Of a stretch of DNA of 7,182 nt, positions 6,157 to 7,182 are shown piece after piece. The stretch is from Oleiagrimonas sp036379395. Its GTDB lineage: Bacteria; Pseudomonadota; Gammaproteobacteria; Xanthomonadales; Rhodanobacteraceae. A program made the translations under genes and the position numbers. Where the stretch lies: contig DASVGR010000103.1 in the NCBI GenBank assembly GCA_036379395.1, positions 1-7,182 of the forward strand, given 5' to 3'. A model generated the notes under the pieces. It did no database searches and was not told the DNA's origin. It worked only from the letters and a program-made list of their open reading frames with translations. Numbering within the stretch: the stretch's first letter is position 1; each line of letters opens with the position of its first letter.

Positions 6157-6172
6157 GCGCGATCGCGCGTCA
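6154..6172. repeat. 12-bp palindrome between two convergent stop codons
   Basis: GCGCGATCGCGC (6157-6168) is a perfect palindrome. It fills almost all of the 13-bp gap between TGA of the rubredoxin gene (6154-6156) and the complement of the DUF192 TGA (6170-6172). With the two stop codons the symmetry extends further, apart from one extra G at 6169. No T-run follows, so a terminator role is weak at best. Confidence 0.5.
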
Positions 6173-6640
6173 GGGCTCGACGTTGCCGATGCGGCCCTTG
6201 ATGGTCATCACGTCGCCGGCATTGGCGCCAATGCGGATCGCCGTGCCGGCCGGCAGTTCCAGCACGTACAGCGCCGGCTTGCTGCTGGGATAGGTCGGGC
6301 AGGGCGTGGTCTTGCAGGGCGGCACGTCCAGCTGCATCGACACCAGCTTGCGGTCCTTGTCGAAAAACAGCATGTCCAGCGGGATCAGCGTGTCCTTCAT
6401 CCAGAACGTCTGCACCGCTTGGTGGGCAAACACGAACAGCATGCCGTGATCGGCCGCCAGTTGCGTGCGATCCATCAGCCCGCGGGCGCGCATGGCTTCG
6501 GTGGTGGCCAGCTCCACGCTGAATTCATGTCCGTTGATGGTCACGGTGTGTGGCGAGGTGTTCTTGTCATGTGATGCCGGTGCAGCGGTACAGGCGCTGC
6601 AGACGAGTGCAAGCAGCAAAGCGGCAAAGAAGCGTTTCAC
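6170..6640 (-). CDS. DUF192-family secreted protein
   Basis: 156 aa from GTG 6640. Residues 2-16 (KRFFAALLLALVCSA) form a signal peptide: basic start, then a hydrophobic core. Cleavage could be at an AxA-type site (APA, 21-23). Cys17 could be lipidated, but the box before it reads CSA rather than the usual L-(A/S)-(G/A), so the lipoprotein call is uncertain. The mature part is a DUF192 domain: GLMDRTQL (54-61), GMLFVF (66-71), FWMKDTLIPLDMLFFD (79-94) and a C-terminal LELPAGTA (127-134). Two cysteines (109, 114) in PPCKTTPCPTY may form a disulfide in the periplasm. Family function is unknown. GGAG lies 6 nt before GTG 6640, better than the in-frame GTG at 6652, which has no ribosome binding site. 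It is divergent from the rRNA operon. Confidence 0.88.
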   Translation of the reverse strand: MKRFFAALLLALVCSACTAAPASHDKNTSPHTVTINGHEFSVELATTEAMRARGLMDRTQLAADHGMLFVFAHQAVQTFWMKDTLIPLDMLFFDKDRKLVSMQLDVPPCKTTPCPTYPSSKPALYVLELPAGTAIRIGANAGDVMTIKGRIGNVEP

Positions 6641-6673
6641 GGATGACTCCACTCATGGGATGGGGAAGTTGGC

Positions 6674-6679
6674 AGTGTA
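6674..6679 (-). promoter_or_regulatory. putative -10 box of the DUF192 gene
   Basis: On the minus strand this reads TACACT, identical to the -10 box proposed for the LON-domain gene. It predicts transcription from about 6667 and a leader of about 27 nt that contains the GGAG site. The matching -35 region (around 6697-6702) is poor. Confidence 0.4.
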
Positions 6680-6715
6680 TCGCCCCGCCTCCGCGAAAAA
6701 GATGTCCCGAGGGGC

Positions 6716-6744
6716 TTCCATCTCATCGCTGGCCAGCGTATAGT
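6716..6744 (+). promoter_or_regulatory. possible upstream rRNA promoter (P1-like)
   Basis: TATAGT (6739-6744) is a 5/6 match to the -10 consensus and is followed by a C-rich discriminator (TCGCACCCCC), as at stringently controlled rRNA promoters. TTCCAT at 6716-6721, 17 bp upstream, is a poor -35. If used, its transcript would begin with a hairpin, CCCGGC (6752-6757) / GCCGGG (6770-6775). This would make tandem promoters with the stronger pair at 6822-6849. Confidence 0.3.
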
Positions 6745-6796
6745 TCGCACCCCCGGCAAGGGCAACCGCGCCGGGTTCGTTGTCTCCGGCATCCCG

Positions 6797-6816
6797 CTCG
6801 AAAGTTTCTCGAAAAA
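6797..6816 (+). promoter_or_regulatory. UP-element-like A-rich repeats
   Basis: CTCGAAA occurs at 6797-6803 and 6808-6814, exactly 11 bp apart, and the second copy continues into AAAAA. Relative to the predicted start (about 6856) the block covers roughly -59 to -40, the position where the RNA polymerase alpha-subunit C-terminal domains bind. Confidence 0.5.
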
Positions 6817-6821
6817 GGGTG

Positions 6822-6849
6822 TTGACGAAAACGAAATCGCATGTAAGAT
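6822..6849 (+). promoter_or_regulatory. main rRNA operon promoter
   Basis: TTGACG (6822-6827) and TAAGAT (6844-6849) are separated by 16 bp; both are 5/6 matches to the sigma-70 consensus. The segment after the -10 (ATGCGCC) is GC-rich, as expected for ppGpp/DksA-sensitive rRNA promoters. Transcription would start near 6856, about 218 nt before the 16S gene. Confidence 0.75.
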
Positions 6850-6860
6850 ATGCGCCTCCT

Positions 6861-6879
6861 GTGACGCGAAACGCATCAC
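6861..6879 (+). other. first rRNA leader hairpin
   Basis: GTGACGCG (6861-6868) pairs with CGCATCAC (6872-6879) with one C/A mismatch and a 3-nt AAA loop. It lies about 5 nt after the predicted start of the rRNA transcript. Confidence 0.45.
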
Positions 6880-6880
6880 A

Positions 6881-6900
6881 TCAACGACGCAAGTTGTTGA
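6881..6900 (+). promoter_or_regulatory. boxB-like hairpin with GNRA tetraloop
   Basis: Bases 6881-6888 pair with 6893-6900 over 8 bp (one G-U pair), closing a GCAA loop (6889-6892). It is immediately upstream of the boxA-like element, the same order as boxB-boxA in E. coli rRNA leaders. A stable GNRA loop here fits an antitermination signal. Confidence 0.6.
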
Positions 6901-6907
6901 ACGGAAA

Positions 6908-6919
6908 CGATCTTTGACA
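6908..6919 (+). promoter_or_regulatory. boxA-like rRNA antitermination element
   Basis: CGATCTTTGACA matches the E. coli rRNA boxA TGCTCTTTAACA at 9 of 12 positions. Family knowledge: boxA RNA binds NusB-NusE and supports antitermination of rRNA transcription. It lies between the boxB-like hairpin and the boxC-like motif, as expected. Confidence 0.65.
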
Positions 6920-6935
6920 GTAAGCGCAGGTGACT

Positions 6936-6983
6936 TGTGTGGGCGTCTTGAGCTGGATGAAAGTCCAAGCAACAAGAACGTCC
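6936..6983 (+). other. boxC-like motif and long leader hairpin
   Basis: TGTGTGGG (6936-6943) matches the boxC segment of E. coli rRNA leaders. From 6941 an imperfect hairpin forms: GGGCGT (6941-6946) with ACGTCC (6978-6983, one G-U), CTTG (6947-6950) with CAAG (6973-6976), then inner GCT/AGC and GGA/TCC pairs closing a TGAAAG loop. It is probably part of the processed 16S leader structure. Confidence 0.55.
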
Positions 6984-7073
6984 AAACCTATAGATACAGT
7001 AGTTCAGCGATGAATTGCGAGGTCTGGTTTGAACGCTTCGGAAGAACAGATGGGCCAAGGCTCATCGAAACTT

Positions 7074-7182
7074 TAAGTGAAGAGTTTGATCCTGGCTCAG
7101 ATTGAACGCTGGCGGCATGCCTAACACATGCAAGTCGAACGGCAGCACGGGAGAGCTTGCTCTTCTGGTGGCGAGTGGCGGA
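7074..7182 (+). rRNA. rrs: 16S ribosomal RNA, 5' end (runs off the window)
   Basis: AGAGTTTGATCCTGGCTCAG at 7081-7100 is the universal bacterial 16S 5' segment (E. coli positions 8-27), so base 1 falls near 7074. It continues with the conserved stretch ending AACACATGCAAGTCGAACG and a short V1 helix (GAGAGC TT GCTCTT). Only about 110 of some 1,540 bases are present. The V1 sequence resembles Xanthomonadales. Confidence 0.98.

Noticed and set aside
6745..6790. Possible tRNA gene upstream of the 16S gene (GGGTTCGT resembles a T-loop)
   Set aside because: No acceptor stem, anticodon arm or D-loop could be built around it.
6637..7105. Short ORFs in the rRNA control region (112 aa minus, 60 aa minus, 63 aa plus)
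   Set aside because: They overlap the rRNA promoter, leader and 16S start, lack ribosome binding sites and have no recognisable product.
1..7182. Mobile element, CRISPR array, defence or toxin-antitoxin system
   Set aside because: No transposase or integrase, no spaced direct repeats, no terminal inverted repeats with target duplications and no matching protein families were found. The region reads as ordinary chromosome next to an rRNA operon.

Overview
The window is a GC-rich bacterial chromosome segment. Its last ~110 bases are the 5' end of a 16S rRNA gene. The start of that gene (a CTGGCGGCATGCCTAACACA stretch followed by AGTCGAACGGCAGCACGGG and a short V1 hairpin) resembles Xanthomonadales (Lysobacterales), perhaps the Dyella/Rhodanobacter side. 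That placement comes from memory of 16S sequences and was not searched. The protein set (Mpl, stand-alone LON domain, HSDL2-like SDR, HemL, rubredoxin, DUF192) fits such an organism. Dense overlapping antisense ORFs are a GC artefact.

Layout. Positions 1-465 hold the 3' end of mpl (peptidoglycan recycling). It is followed on the same strand by an ADP-ribosylglycohydrolase-fold protein whose metal-binding motifs look lost (517 or 520-1596), a LON-substrate-domain-only protein with a promoter that predicts a leaderless mRNA (1653-2252), an HSDL2-like short-chain dehydrogenase (2331-3152), an IDO-like 2-oxoglutarate/Fe(II) dioxygenase (about 3231-3992) and a GloA-like VOC protein whose Shine-Dalgarno lies in the end of the dioxygenase gene (3997-4416). 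A bidirectional terminator (4434-4467) separates this rightward block from the leftward hemL (5773-4499). A 188-bp divergent region separates hemL from a small rubredoxin gene (5962-6156). The rubredoxin gene converges on a secreted DUF192 gene (6640-6170), with a 12-bp palindrome between the two stop codons.

From 6653 to 7073 there is no protein gene. This stretch is the control region and leader of an rRNA operon: a possible upstream promoter, helically phased A-rich repeats at the UP-element position, a strong -35/-10 pair, two leader hairpins (one an 8-bp stem with a GCAA tetraloop, boxB-like), a boxA-like element, a boxC-like element and a long imperfect hairpin. The 16S gene starts near 7074.

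How the genes work together: HemL supplies 5-aminolevulinate for tetrapyrroles. The dioxygenase and VOC genes probably share a transcript. The others look like single housekeeping or accessory genes with their own short-leader promoters. I see no mobile element, CRISPR array, tRNA, toxin-antitoxin or defence system. The points most worth a second look are the degenerate ADP-ribosylglycohydrolase, the IDO-like dioxygenase of unknown substrate, and the architecture of the rRNA leader.
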